Positions 50,047 through 58,205 of a DNA stretch of 64,000 bases are shown here, piece after piece; the stretch's first letter is position 1; the number at the start of each line of letters is the position of its first letter. The DNA is taken from NCBI RefSeq assembly GCF_902498195.1, contig NZ_CABVIY010000004.1:620001-684000 (forward strand), read 5' to 3'. The notes beneath the pieces are model-generated. The model was not told the origin of the DNA and made no database searches. It saw only the letters and a list, made by a program, of their open reading frames with translations. The position numbers and the translations under genes were made by a program. The stretch comes from Pseudomonas fluorescens (GTDB taxonomy: Bacteria; Pseudomonadota; Gammaproteobacteria; Pseudomonadales; Pseudomonadaceae).

Positions 50047-51690
50047 TCAGACCAGGGCACTTCTTCGCTTGATCTCGCTGTTGAGAATGAAATCGTTCTC
50101 CGAATAGTCCACGGGGCAATCGATCACGTGCACGCCCGGTTCGCTGATGCAGCGTTGCAACAGCGGCAGGAAACCTTCGGCGCTTTCCACGCGATGGCCC
50201 TTGGCGCCATAGCTCTGGGCGTACATGACGAAATCCGGGTTGCCGTAGTCCAGGCCGAAATCGGTGAAGCCCATGTTGGACTGTTTCCAGCGGATCATGC
50301 CGTAGCCGTCATCGCGCAGGATGATCACCGTCAGGTTCATCTTCAGGCGTACGGCGGTTTCCAGTTCCTGGCTGTTCATCATGAAGCCACCGTCGCCGCA
50401 GACCGCCACCACCGGACGGTCCGGGTGCACCAGGTGCGCGGCCATGGCCGACGGCAGGCCGGCGCCCATGGTCGCCAGGGCGTTGTCGAGCAACACGGTG
50501 TTGGGTTTGTGGGCCTTGTAGTTGCGCGCGAACCAGATTTTGTAAATGCCGTTGTCCAGGGCCACGATGCCTTCGGAGGGCAAGGCCCGGCGCACATCGG
50601 CGACCAGACGCTGCGGGTAGATCGGGAAGCGGTTGTCGTCCGCGCCCTCGATGATTTGCGCTTCGTTGGCTTCGCGGATGGCCATCAGGCGACTGAAGTC
50701 CCAATGTGGCTGGACTTCCAGCGCCTGGCCGATCTGCCACACGGCGTTGGCGATGTCACCCACCACTTCGATTTGCGGGAAGTACACCGGGTCGACCTCG
50801 GCGGAACGGAAGTTGATGTGGATCACTTCGGTACCGCCACGGACCATGAAGAAGGGTGGTTTTTCGATGACATCGTGGCCAATGTTGACGATCAGGTCCG
50901 CGGCCTCGACGGCGCGGTGCACGAAATCGCCGGCGGACAGGGCGGCGTTGCCGAGGAAGCGCGGGTGGCGCTCGTCGACCACACCCTTGCCCATTTGCGT
51001 GGTGACAAAGGGAATGCCGGTGTTGTCGATCAGTGGCTTGAGCACCTTGCAGGTCATCTTGCGATTGGCGCCGGCACCGATCACCAGGATCGGGCTGCGG
51101 GCGGCCTTGAGCTTTTCGACGGCGCCGTCGATGGACTTGTGCTCGGCCAGGGGCCGACGGACCAGGCTCGGCGAGATGGGCAGGCTATCGGTCTGCTCGG
51201 CGGCGATGTCTTCCGGCAGCTCCAGATGCACCGCGCCGGGCTTTTCTTCCTCGGCCAGGCGAAACGCCTCGCGAACCCGCGAAGGGATGTTGTCCGCCGA
51301 GGCGAGCTGATGGGTGTATTTGGTCAGCGGCTGCATCATGCCGACCACGTCGAGGATCTGGAAGCGGCCCTGCTTGGACTTCTTGATCGGTTTTTGGCCG
51401 GTGATCATCAGCATCGGCATGCCGCCCAGGTAGGCGTAGGCGCCGGCGGTGACCAGGTTGGTGGCCCCCGGACCGAGGGTCGACAGGCTAACGCCGGTCT
51501 TGCCGGTCAGGCGGCCGTAAGTCGCGGCCATGAAGCCGGCAGACTGTTCATGGCGAGTCAGCACCAGCTTGATGGCGGACTTGCGCAGGGACTCCAGCAG
51601 GTCGAGGTTTTCTTCACCGGGAATGCCGAACACATACTCGACCCCTTCGTTTTCCAGGCATTGCACAACGACATCGGCGGCCTTGGCCAT
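50047..51690 (-). CDS. Acetolactate synthase large-subunit-type ThDP enzyme
   Basis: 547 aa. Thiamine-diphosphate carboligase: catalytic E48 in LTRHEQSAGFMA, LSTLGPGATNLVTAGAYAYL, and the ThDP motif VCGDGGFMMNSQELETAVRL with ILRDDGYGMIRWKQ. No regulatory subunit (ilvH) is linked, and the lysine-rich loop GQKPIKKSKQGRFQ resembles the catabolic AlsS/BudB type rather than IlvB/IlvI. Makes acetolactate from two pyruvates. Start at 51690 has GAGGTG 8 bases upstream. Encoded alone; a phosphodiesterase is divergent. Confidence 0.9.
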   Translation of the reverse strand: MAKAADVVVQCLENEGVEYVFGIPGEENLDLLESLRKSAIKLVLTRHEQSAGFMAATYGRLTGKTGVSLSTLGPGATNLVTAGAYAYLGGMPMLMITGQKPIKKSKQGRFQILDVVGMMQPLTKYTHQLASADNIPSRVREAFRLAEEEKPGAVHLELPEDIAAEQTDSLPISPSLVRRPLAEHKSIDGAVEKLKAARSPILVIGAGANRKMTCKVLKPLIDNTGIPFVTTQMGKGVVDERHPRFLGNAALSAGDFVHRAVEAADLIVNIGHDVIEKPPFFMVRGGTEVIHINFRSAEVDPVYFPQIEVVGDIANAVWQIGQALEVQPHWDFSRLMAIREANEAQIIEGADDNRFPIYPQRLVADVRRALPSEGIVALDNGIYKIWFARNYKAHKPNTVLLDNALATMGAGLPSAMAAHLVHPDRPVVAVCGDGGFMMNSQELETAVRLKMNLTVIILRDDGYGMIRWKQSNMGFTDFGLDYGNPDFVMYAQSYGAKGHRVESAEGFLPLLQRCISEPGVHVIDCPVDYSENDFILNSEIKRRSALV

Positions 51691-51937
51691 TTTATTCACC
51701 TCGCAAACAGGGTGGGTTTGAGTGCCCTGCAGGCGAACCACGCTCAGGGTTAAATCCACCCGAAGCTTCAGCGCCGGCATCGAAAGGGCGTACAACCTCC
51801 AGCAACCTTCGGCGGTGACTGTAGGCCTCTGGTGCAGCGCACGCACGTCGGCCAGACGAATGACGGGAGCAAGACCCGGGCGGTGCCGCGTACCCTATGC
51901 TTGGAATTCACCCTCCAGGTTCCTGTGCGAGGTGTAC

Positions 51938-52396
51938 ATGAAAGTCGGCGTGATCTCCGATACCCATGGCTTGCTTCGCCCGCAAGCCCTGGCCGCGTTG
52001 CAGGGCTGTGACCGGATCCTCCACGCCGGCGACATCGGCAAACCGCACATCCTTGAGCAACTGGCAGCCTTGGCGCCATTGCATGTCGTGCGCGGGAACA
52101 ATGATCTTAATGCGCCGTGGGCAGAAGAACTCACTGACCACCTGAGTTTCGACCTCGACGGCTGGCAGGTCCTGCTGGTCCATGACCTGGCGGATGTCCC
52201 TGCCGTGCTGGAGGCCGGCACAAGGCTGGTGATCACCGGCCATTCGCACAAGCCCTGTATCGAATGGCGCGGTGACCGGCTCTATCTCAACCCCGGCAGT
52301 GCGGGGCCGCGGCGCTTCAAGTTGCCGGTGACGCTGGCGTTGCTCGATGTGCAGGACGATTCAATCGAACCCCGGCTGATTTCCTTGCTGGATTGA
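51938..52396 (+). CDS. YfcE/MJ0936-type metallophosphoesterase
   Basis: 152 aa, single calcineurin-like domain. Metal ligands: D8 and H10 (GVISDTHG), D32-type in ILHAGDIGK, the RGNND motif and H in LVHD, ending with TGHSHKP. Cytosolic phosphodiesterases of this size hydrolyse small phosphodiesters in vitro. The ATG at 51938 is preceded by GAGG. Divergent from the acetolactate synthase with about 247 bp between, in which no other feature was seen. Confidence 0.9.
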   Translation: MKVGVISDTHGLLRPQALAALQGCDRILHAGDIGKPHILEQLAALAPLHVVRGNNDLNAPWAEELTDHLSFDLDGWQVLLVHDLADVPAVLEAGTRLVITGHSHKPCIEWRGDRLYLNPGSAGPRRFKLPVTLALLDVQDDSIEPRLISLLD

Positions 52397-52400
52397 CGTC

Positions 52401-52559
52401 TTACCCAAGGCCTGTGATCGATCCGGCCTGCTCGGCGAGCAGCACCAGGGCGATGACGATCATCGCCGCTGCGGAAAGCCGACTGACCCGGCGGGCGGCT
52501 ACCGGTCGGGTTTGCAACACGACCTGCGAGCCAAATCCGACCAGCAGATAGATCACCCC
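52401..52559 (-). pseudogene. C-terminal remnant of a LysE-type exporter
   Basis: About 50 codons resembling the last helix of RhtB/LysE amino-acid exporters: LVGFGSQVVLQTRPVAARR then LSAAAMIVIALVLLAEQ. The rest of the gene is missing; upstream lies a fragment of the long dispersed repeat (52583-52617) and a REPIN. A decayed gene end is the best reading. Confidence 0.5.
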
Positions 52560-52582
52560 ACAATTGTGAGGGGCGTACACCT

Positions 52583-52617
52583 CAACAGCCAAGGCAATAG
52601 CGAGGCGGCCTTAAAGC
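52583..52617 (-). repeat. Fragment of the long dispersed repeat
   Basis: Reverse complement of the left end seen at 15675: AGCGAGGCGGCCTTAAAGCC then GACCTGCTTT. Confidence 0.6.
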
Positions 52618-52648
52618 CGACCTGCTTTCACGGATGTACGCGTCCCAC

Positions 52649-52760
52649 TGTAGGAGCGAGCCCTGCTCGCGATGGAGGTCCAGACACCGCGTTCATTCAG
52701 ACAGCCAGCGTTATCGTTGACGTCCATCGCGAGCAGGGCTCGCTCCTACAGGGGGGGGGG
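52649..52760. repeat. REPIN followed by a G10 tract
   Basis: TGTAGGAGCGAGCCCTGCTC at the left and GGGCTCGCTCCTACA at the right (to 52750), then ten consecutive G at 52751-52760. A second fragment of the long dispersed repeat, AAGTCAGGTCGGCTGTCAGG, follows at 52775-52818. The whole 52397-52825 gap is repeat-derived. Confidence 0.88.
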
Positions 52761-52825
52761 CGGGGCACCAGCCAAAGTCAGGTCGGCTGTCAGGCCGCCT
52801 CGGTTTAGCCGCGCTGGGCCGCCAT

Positions 52826-53497
52826 TTACCCACGCGGCTCGGCCACCAGCAGCAACGACTGCGGTACTGGGCTTTGCGGGTGCTGCGGCTCTTGCAGGTC
52901 GACCAGCCGCAGGCCGGCCATGTCCAGCGCCCTGATCCAGCTGGACAAGGTGCGCAAATACCACGGCATGGGTTGCCATTGCCCCTTGAAGCCGGCAAAG
53001 GTTTCTTCGCGCCAGCCGTCCTGATAGTCGCCTGCCGCCGCCGTCCACGGATGCAGCGTCTGGATCACCAGCGCGCCACCCGGGACGAGCAGGGCGGTCA
53101 TGGCGGCGAGCAGCCCGATGATGTCCTGATGCAACAGGGCAAAATTGGCGCAGATCAGGTCGTAGTCTCTGCCGATGTCCACCTGGGCGTCCGCCAGCGC
53201 TTCATAGCTCGCCAGATGTACCGTTGGCGAGCCGGCCGCCCGCGCCGCTTCGACCAGCGTCGCATCGCCGTCCACCCCGACCGCGTCGATGCCCCGTTCG
53301 GCCAGGGCACGCAACAGCCAGCCTTCGCCGCAGCCCAGGTCGAGCACGCGCTCGGGCTGGCGGCCCTGCACCGCCAGCAGGATGGCCTGGTCGGTGACCT
53401 TCAGGCGACTTTCGATAGCGCCGCCGCGCACGGCTTCGATCCAGGGGCGGGCGTTGTGGTGCCAGCTTTGCAGCAGGCTGGATTCGGGGGCGGGCAT
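52826..53497 (-). CDS. Class I SAM-dependent methyltransferase
   Basis: 223 aa. The Rossmann methyltransferase fold starts with motif I VLDLGCGEGWLLRALAE (51-67), then AVGVDGDATLVEAARAA, YDLICANFALLHQDI and LVPGGALVIQTLHPW (UbiG/Tam-like). The substrate is unknown. Encoded alone, with repeats on both sides. Confidence 0.9.
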   Translation of the reverse strand: MPAPESSLLQSWHHNARPWIEAVRGGAIESRLKVTDQAILLAVQGRQPERVLDLGCGEGWLLRALAERGIDAVGVDGDATLVEAARAAGSPTVHLASYEALADAQVDIGRDYDLICANFALLHQDIIGLLAAMTALLVPGGALVIQTLHPWTAAAGDYQDGWREETFAGFKGQWQPMPWYLRTLSSWIRALDMAGLRLVDLQEPQHPQSPVPQSLLLVAEPRG

Positions 53498-53608
53498 AGG
53501 GGGGACCGATGGCGTGGTTTACGAGAAAGGATAGGACAAATGCGGGTCGAATGAAGCGTGGCCGTGTTGGCTGCACGGTTCGTTCGTTGTCCGATTTTGT
53601 CCCATCCG

Positions 53609-53694
53609 TTTGCTCGCGAAACGCCAATGAACGCGTTCTTTCAGGTAGTTCGCGTCATCGTTCACGTCCATCGCGAGCCAGCATCGCGCCTGCA
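53609..53694. repeat. Degenerate REPIN overlapping the 3' end of the NCS1 permease gene
   Basis: Left half TTTGCTCGCGAAACGCCAAT and right half CATCGCGAGCCAGCATCGCG; the spacer contains GCGTCATCGTTCACGTCCA, as in other REPINs here. The permease stop codon (53655-53657) lies inside it. Confidence 0.7.
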
Positions 53695-55040
53695 CGGGCC
53701 GGGTCGCGCATGGCGCGTTTCATCAGCCCGTAATACGTCAGCGCCGGCACCACCAGCCCCACCAGCCAGGCCAGGTCTACACCTGCCAATGCCGTGGCAA
53801 CCGGTCCGACATAGAGCGTGGTGTTCATGAACGGCACTTCCAGGGCGATCGCCAGGGCGAAACTGCCGCAGGCGATCCAGTTGATCCGGCCATACATCCC
53901 GTTGAGGTCGAAGATGTCACCGATCCGGTACTGGCCTTTGCGCAGGCAGTAGTAGTCCACCAGATTGATCGCCGTCCAGGGGATGAGGAAGTAACTCATG
54001 AAGAAGATGAAGTTGAGGAAAAAGCTGATGAAATCGTCCTGGCTGATGGTGCACAGCGCCGTCGCCAGCAGGCTGATCAGCAACATGAACACACCGCGCA
54101 CCCGGGGCGTCACCTTGAGGCGGGCGAAGGGCTCGATCACCGTGATGGTCGACATGAAGGCGCCGTACAGGTTGAAGACATTGATCGATACCTGGCCGTA
54201 GACGATGAAGGCGAACAGCACCAGCGCGCCGCCGCCGAACAGCCCGGCGACATGGCCGCCGACGTTGCTGGAAAAGTCACCGATGCCCACGCTCAGGATC
54301 GCGCCGAGGATCATCATCCAGGCACCCCCGCTGACCGTGCCGGCATAGCTGTACCAGAACACCTGGGCCGTCGGCGTGTCGCTGGGCAGGTAGCGCGAAT
54401 AGTCGGCGACATAGGGCGCATAGGACAGCTGCCAGGTCACGGCAATGCTCACCGCCACGAGGAATTTCGACAGCGAGAAGCCCGTTGGCAGCCATTGTTC
54501 GGCGGCAATCGGCAGCTGCAGGGCGAGCAGCGTAGCGGCGGCAAACACCAGCAGCGAGAGGATCGACAGCAGTTTCTGCAAGCGGTGGATCAGCCGGTAG
54601 CCGTAGAGCGCGACGACGAAACACAGGGCGCCGATCAGGTAGATGTTGCCGCTGGCCGGCAACGGGCTGACCGAGGCCAAAGCCTGGGCGGCGAGCAAGG
54701 TGTTGCTGACGAAGAACCCCAGGTAAATCAGCATCACGAACAGCAGTGGCAGCACCGCGCCGAGCACGCCGAACTGGGCGCGGCTCTGGATCATCTGCGG
54801 GATGCCCAGTTTCGGCCCCTGGGCGGAATGGGACGCCATGAAAATCGCCCCCACCAGCGAGCCGATGAGGATGGCCAGGGCACTCCAGAACAGGTTGAGC
54901 CCCATCACCACCGGCAACACGCCGGAGGCAATGGTGGTGATGTTCATGTTCGCGCCGAACCAGATGTAGAACAGCGAAGCGGGGCGACCATGGCGCTCGG
55001 CTTCGGGGATGAAATCGATGCTTCTTTTTTCGACGTGCAT
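53655..55040 (-). CDS. NCS1 cytosine/nucleobase permease (CodB-like)
   Basis: 461 aa, 12 helices. The N-terminal IPEAERHGRPASLFYIWFGA and GPKLGIPQMIQSRAQFGVLG are hallmarks of bacterial cytosine permeases; SYAPYVADYSRYLPSDT is the TM6 loop. Start at 55040 with AGGAG 9 bases upstream. It follows the isochorismatase-like gene by 5 bp. The last residues (AGAMLARDGRER) are encoded by REP sequence, so the natural C-terminus has been replaced or extended. Likely brings in the heterocycle degraded by the neighbouring monooxygenase/hydrolase set. Confidence 0.9.
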   Translation of the reverse strand: MHVEKRSIDFIPEAERHGRPASLFYIWFGANMNITTIASGVLPVVMGLNLFWSALAILIGSLVGAIFMASHSAQGPKLGIPQMIQSRAQFGVLGAVLPLLFVMLIYLGFFVSNTLLAAQALASVSPLPASGNIYLIGALCFVVALYGYRLIHRLQKLLSILSLLVFAAATLLALQLPIAAEQWLPTGFSLSKFLVAVSIAVTWQLSYAPYVADYSRYLPSDTPTAQVFWYSYAGTVSGGAWMMILGAILSVGIGDFSSNVGGHVAGLFGGGALVLFAFIVYGQVSINVFNLYGAFMSTITVIEPFARLKVTPRVRGVFMLLISLLATALCTISQDDFISFFLNFIFFMSYFLIPWTAINLVDYYCLRKGQYRIGDIFDLNGMYGRINWIACGSFALAIALEVPFMNTTLYVGPVATALAGVDLAWLVGLVVPALTYYGLMKRAMRDPARAGAMLARDGRER

Positions 55041-55045
55041 GGCGA

Positions 55046-55723
55046 TCACTCCTGAGCCTGGACGAGGTGGGCTTGCAGACGGGCGATGGTGCCTGGCAGC
55101 TGATGAGGCTGGTGGGCGAACATGTCCGGCTGCCCGGGGCTCAGGCTGTGGTAGTCGCGCTGTTGCAGGGCAAGCTGGCACTGGCTTGTGGTCAGCATTT
55201 CCAGGGAGTAGACCCAGTTGGCCATGATCAGCAGGGCCGAATAGTGCCCGGCCAGGGTGGTCGTGGTGCAGGCGTCGGTGACCAGGCGAATGCGGTAGCC
55301 CAGGGCGAAGGCATCGAACACCGTGCTCAGCACACAGACATCGGTCAGCACGCCGCTGACAATCAGCGTGTCAACCGCCAGCGCCCTGAGCCGGGTATCG
55401 AGGTCGGTGCGGTGGAAGGCGCTGTAGCGGCCTTTGTCGATCACCGGTTCATGGGGCAGCGGTGTCAGGGTGTCGATGATTTCAACCTGGCGCGTGCCGG
55501 CGCGATAGCTGCTCGGGCCACCGTCGCCGGAGAGTGGTTCACCGACCGGCAGGTCGCTGCCATCCGCTTGATTGATGTGGCGGGTGAAGAGAATGGGGAC
55601 CCGTTGCTGGCGGGCGGATTCGAGCAGGTCGGCCGCATGGGCCACCACCGTGTCGAAGTGTTCCAGGACGAAGCCGTCCTCCTGTTGCATGTCGATGATC
55701 AACAGCGCGTTTTTATTGTTCAT
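55046..55723 (-). CDS. Isochorismatase-family cysteine hydrolase
   Basis: 225 aa. Cytosolic amidohydrolase of the RutB/nicotinamidase type. The catalytic triad is visible as D11 (LLIIDMQQ), K97 (VIDKGRYSAF) and C130 (GVLTDVCVLST). The ATG at 55723 follows the AGG of a weak ribosome site. It heads a two-gene unit with an NCS1 permease. RutB is such an enzyme in pyrimidine degradation and cleaves ureidoacrylate; here it may release a carbamate or ammonia from a ring-opened product. Confidence 0.9.
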   Translation of the reverse strand: MNNKNALLIIDMQQEDGFVLEHFDTVVAHAADLLESARQQRVPILFTRHINQADGSDLPVGEPLSGDGGPSSYRAGTRQVEIIDTLTPLPHEPVIDKGRYSAFHRTDLDTRLRALAVDTLIVSGVLTDVCVLSTVFDAFALGYRIRLVTDACTTTTLAGHYSALLIMANWVYSLEMLTTSQCQLALQQRDYHSLSPGQPDMFAHQPHQLPGTIARLQAHLVQAQE

Positions 55724-55855
55724 GGAGCAAACCTGATCATGGGCCGGACGCTGTCGCATCCTGCCTGCCCGATAAATCTCGGGCCGAAGCACAATGCACC
55801 GCACACAGGGGACAATCGCCTGATGTGGGGTACGTGGATTCCTGTTCGGGGTTGT

Positions 55856-56011
55856 TCAGTGAACTATTTGCCAGAAGCCGTTCTGCTTGGCCGAAACGCT
55901 GGCGCGCAAACGCTTGAAATGCAGGTGAGAGGCCGTCCATTCGCCACGCAGGTACGCCTGCGCGGCGCCGCAGCAGAGGTCTGGTGACTGGGGACGACCA
56001 TTATCGAACAT
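55856..56011 (-). CDS. Possible small protein, 51 aa
   Basis: The ATG at 56011 has AGGA about 10 bases upstream. The peptide starts MFDNGRPQSPDLCCGAAQAY and ends SAKQNGFWQIVH; no family is recognised. It lies in the 405-bp gap between the isochorismatase-like gene and the monooxygenase gene, before a REPIN. Coding status is uncertain. The rest of the gap (55724-55855) shows no feature. Confidence 0.35.
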   Translation of the reverse strand: MFDNGRPQSPDLCCGAAQAYLRGEWTASHLHFKRLRASVSAKQNGFWQIVH

Positions 56012-56025
56012 GGGAATCGATCCTG

Positions 56026-56115
56026 TGTGGGAGCGGGCTTGCTCGCGAAGAGGGCAGATCATTCAACATTCATGGCGACTGCCCCGGCGCTTTCGCGAGC
56101 AAGCCCGCTCCCACA
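56026..56115. repeat. REPIN downstream of the LLM monooxygenase
   Basis: TGTGGGAGCGGGCTTGCTCG to GCAAGCCCGCTCCCACA, 13 bp before the monooxygenase stop. Confidence 0.92.
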
Positions 56116-56128
56116 GGGGGCAACGCGT

Positions 56129-57172
56129 TTAGCGGAACGCTGGCACCACATGCTTGATGAACAGCGCCAGGGATTTTTTCTTTTCCGCGTGGGGCAAGCT
56201 GTTATCGCACCAGAAACTGAATTCGTCGACGCCCAGCTCCTGGTAATACTTGATGCGCGGAATGATTTCTTCCGGCGTGCCGATCATGGCGGTCTTGTGC
56301 AGGCTGTCCAGTTCGAACTCCGGGCGGCCGGCGAATTTTTCTTCCGGGCTCGGCGCCAGGAAGCCGTTGACCGGGGTTTGCTTGTTGCCAAACCAGGCGT
56401 CGAAAGTGCGGTAGAACTTCGAAATGGCCGTGGCCCCGACTTTCCAGCCTTCGGGGTCGTCAGCGGTGTGCACGTGGGTATGACGCAGCACCATCAGTTG
56501 CGGGCGCGGCACGTCCGGGTTGTTGTCCAGCGCGGCCTGGAATTTGTTCTTCAGGTCGAGGACTTCTTCGTCGCCTTTCATCAGCGGCGTGACCATCACG
56601 TTGCAGCCATTGGCCACGGCAAAGTTGTGCGAGTCCGGGTCGCGGGCGGCGATCCACATCGGCGGGTTCGGCTGCTGGATCGGCTTGGGCACGCTGGTGG
56701 AGGTCGGGAATTTCCAGATGTCGCCGTCGTGGGCGTAGTCGCCCTGCCACAGCGCGCGCACCACTGGCACCATTTCCCGCAGCGCCTGGCCGCCGCTCGA
56801 CGCCGGCATGCCGCCGGCCATGCGGTCGAATTCCACCTGATACGCGCCCCGCGCCAGGCCGACTTCCATGCGGCCGTTGCTGATCACATCCAGCAGGGCG
56901 CATTCACCGGCCACCCGCAATGGGTGCCAGAACGGCGCGATGATGGTGCCGGCGCCCAGGTGGATGGTGGTGGTCTTGGCGGCCAGGTAGGCCAGCAGCG
57001 GCATCGGGCTTGGCGAGATGGTGTATTCCATGGCGTGGTGTTCACCGATCCATACAGTGCTGAAACCACCGGCCTCGGCCATCAGGGTCAGTTCGGTCAA
57101 GTCTTCGAACAACTGACGGTGGCTGACGCTTTCGTCCCAACGTTCCATGTGTACGAACAGGGAAAATTTCAT
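56129..57172 (-). CDS. Luciferase-like (LLM) flavin-dependent monooxygenase
   Basis: 347 aa. TIM-barrel bacterial-luciferase family, using reduced FMN from a partner reductase. Markers: AGGFSTVWIGEHHAMEYTIS, HLGAGTIIAPFWHPLRVAGE, LLDVISNGRMEVGLARGAYQ and PKPIQQPNPPMWIAARDPDS. RutA of pyrimidine catabolism is the same superfamily but about 15-30 residues longer and different in detail, so uracil is not assumed. A TGGTATACCA palindrome lies about 60 bp upstream of the ATG, as for the flavin reductase gene just upstream. Confidence 0.9.
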   Translation of the reverse strand: MKFSLFVHMERWDESVSHRQLFEDLTELTLMAEAGGFSTVWIGEHHAMEYTISPSPMPLLAYLAAKTTTIHLGAGTIIAPFWHPLRVAGECALLDVISNGRMEVGLARGAYQVEFDRMAGGMPASSGGQALREMVPVVRALWQGDYAHDGDIWKFPTSTSVPKPIQQPNPPMWIAARDPDSHNFAVANGCNVMVTPLMKGDEEVLDLKNKFQAALDNNPDVPRPQLMVLRHTHVHTADDPEGWKVGATAISKFYRTFDAWFGNKQTPVNGFLAPSPEEKFAGRPEFELDSLHKTAMIGTPEEIIPRIKYYQELGVDEFSFWCDNSLPHAEKKKSLALFIKHVVPAFR

Positions 57173-57227
57173 GACGCTACCTCGGATCTTTTGTTGATGG
57201 CCGGTCGACTGCGGGCCTGTTAATTAT

Positions 57228-57242
57228 TGGTATACCATAATA
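57228..57242. promoter_or_regulatory. Shared operator 1, upstream of the LLM monooxygenase
   Basis: TGGTATACCATAATA, including the perfect 10-bp palindrome TGGTATACCA, centred about 60 bp upstream of the monooxygenase start. The same sequence recurs at 57933 and 58106. The core fits the GT-n-n-AC pattern of GntR-family operators and may overlap the -10 element. Confidence 0.7.
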
Positions 57243-57281
57243 CGAAATATCCGCAAATATTTCTCTTTGCCGGCGATCACT

Positions 57282-57371
57282 TGTGGGAGCGGGCTTGCTC
57301 GCGAAGGGGGTGTGTCACTCAACGAGGGTGGCGACTGATGGGCCGCTTTCGCGAGCAAGCCCGCTCCCACA
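57282..57371. repeat. REPIN between flavin reductase and monooxygenase genes
   Basis: TGTGGGAGCGGGCTTGCTCG to GCAAGCCCGCTCCCACA. It separates the flavin reductase stop from the monooxygenase promoter; the reductase transcript probably ends here. Confidence 0.92.
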
Positions 57372-57395
57372 AGGTATTGGGTGATAACAGAGTAA

Positions 57396-57881
57396 TCACG
57401 CCAGGACGGGCAGCGCACCCATCTTGCCGTGGCAATACACCAGTGGCCCGGCGTTCTGCCGGGGCACGATCAGGTTCTTCACCGCGCCGACCATGATGGC
57501 GTGGTCGCCGCCTTCGTATTCGCGCCACAGTTCGCATTCGATCACCGCTGTGGCGTTGGCCAGGATCGGGTTGCCCAGTTCGCTCAAGGTCCATTTGATG
57601 CCTTGCGCCTTGTCCTTGCCTTTGCGCGCGAAGGCATAGGCTTCGCTCTGCTGACCGCCGGACAGCACGTGAATGGCAAAGCGCTTGTTCTTGATCAGGA
57701 CCGGGTAGGAGTCGGAGCTGTAGTTGGGGCAGAACAACACCAGTGCCGGGTCCATGGACAACGAACTGAAGGCGCTGGCGGTCAGGCCGACGATTTGCCC
57801 GTCGTCATCGAGGGTGGTGATCACGGTCACGCCGGACGGGAACGAACCCATGACTTGTTTGTAGATGGCGGCATCGATCAT
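57396..57881 (-). CDS. Flavin reductase (FMN reductase, RutF/HpaC-like)
   Basis: 161 aa, the length of class-II two-component monooxygenase reductases. Blocks: FPSGVTVITTLDDDGQIVGL, TASAFSSLSMDPALVLFCPN, NKRFAIHVLSGGQQ and GGDHAIMVGAVKNLI (GDH motif for NADH/FMN). Supplies FMNH2 to the LLM monooxygenase. A copy of the shared operator (TGGTATACCG) sits about 57 bp upstream, the same spacing as at the monooxygenase, so both respond to one regulator although a REPIN separates them. Confidence 0.9.
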   Translation of the reverse strand: MIDAAIYKQVMGSFPSGVTVITTLDDDGQIVGLTASAFSSLSMDPALVLFCPNYSSDSYPVLIKNKRFAIHVLSGGQQSEAYAFARKGKDKAQGIKWTLSELGNPILANATAVIECELWREYEGGDHAIMVGAVKNLIVPRQNAGPLVYCHGKMGALPVLA

Positions 57882-57932
57882 TGGACTGTCCTCGGGTGGT
57901 GTGACGCGGTTTTTATGTGTTTGTAGGTCTGA

Positions 57933-57947
57933 TGGTATACCGTAATA
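57933..57947. promoter_or_regulatory. Shared operator 2, upstream of the flavin reductase
   Basis: TGGTATACCGTAATA differs from operator 1 at one base; centred about 57 bp before the reductase start. Confidence 0.7.
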
Positions 57948-58105
57948 CATAGTTTGCAAGGGCTTTTTCAGCGGGCCGATAAACGCACACCGCTGGTCTT
58001 TTACTCAGTGTTTACGGGGCTTTCAGCTAGGCGGGGGGCAAGGTCATCCGTCAGGATAGCGGATCAGAGGCGTGTCAAACGACCGGATCAGTCTTGTGAA
58101 AATGT

Positions 58106-58120
58106 TGGAATACCATAATA
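58106..58120. promoter_or_regulatory. Shared operator 3, upstream of the NCS1 permease
   Basis: TGGAATACCATAATA differs from operator 1 at one base; about 90 bp upstream of the permease start. Otherwise 57882-58205 holds no gene. Confidence 0.65.
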
Positions 58121-58205
58121 TGGTCCGCATCTGAGGGGCTGCCGATGCGCACCCCCGGTTTGGCTTCATACAAAGATAAGAACAGACCAACTCGAGTTCA
58201 TACCC

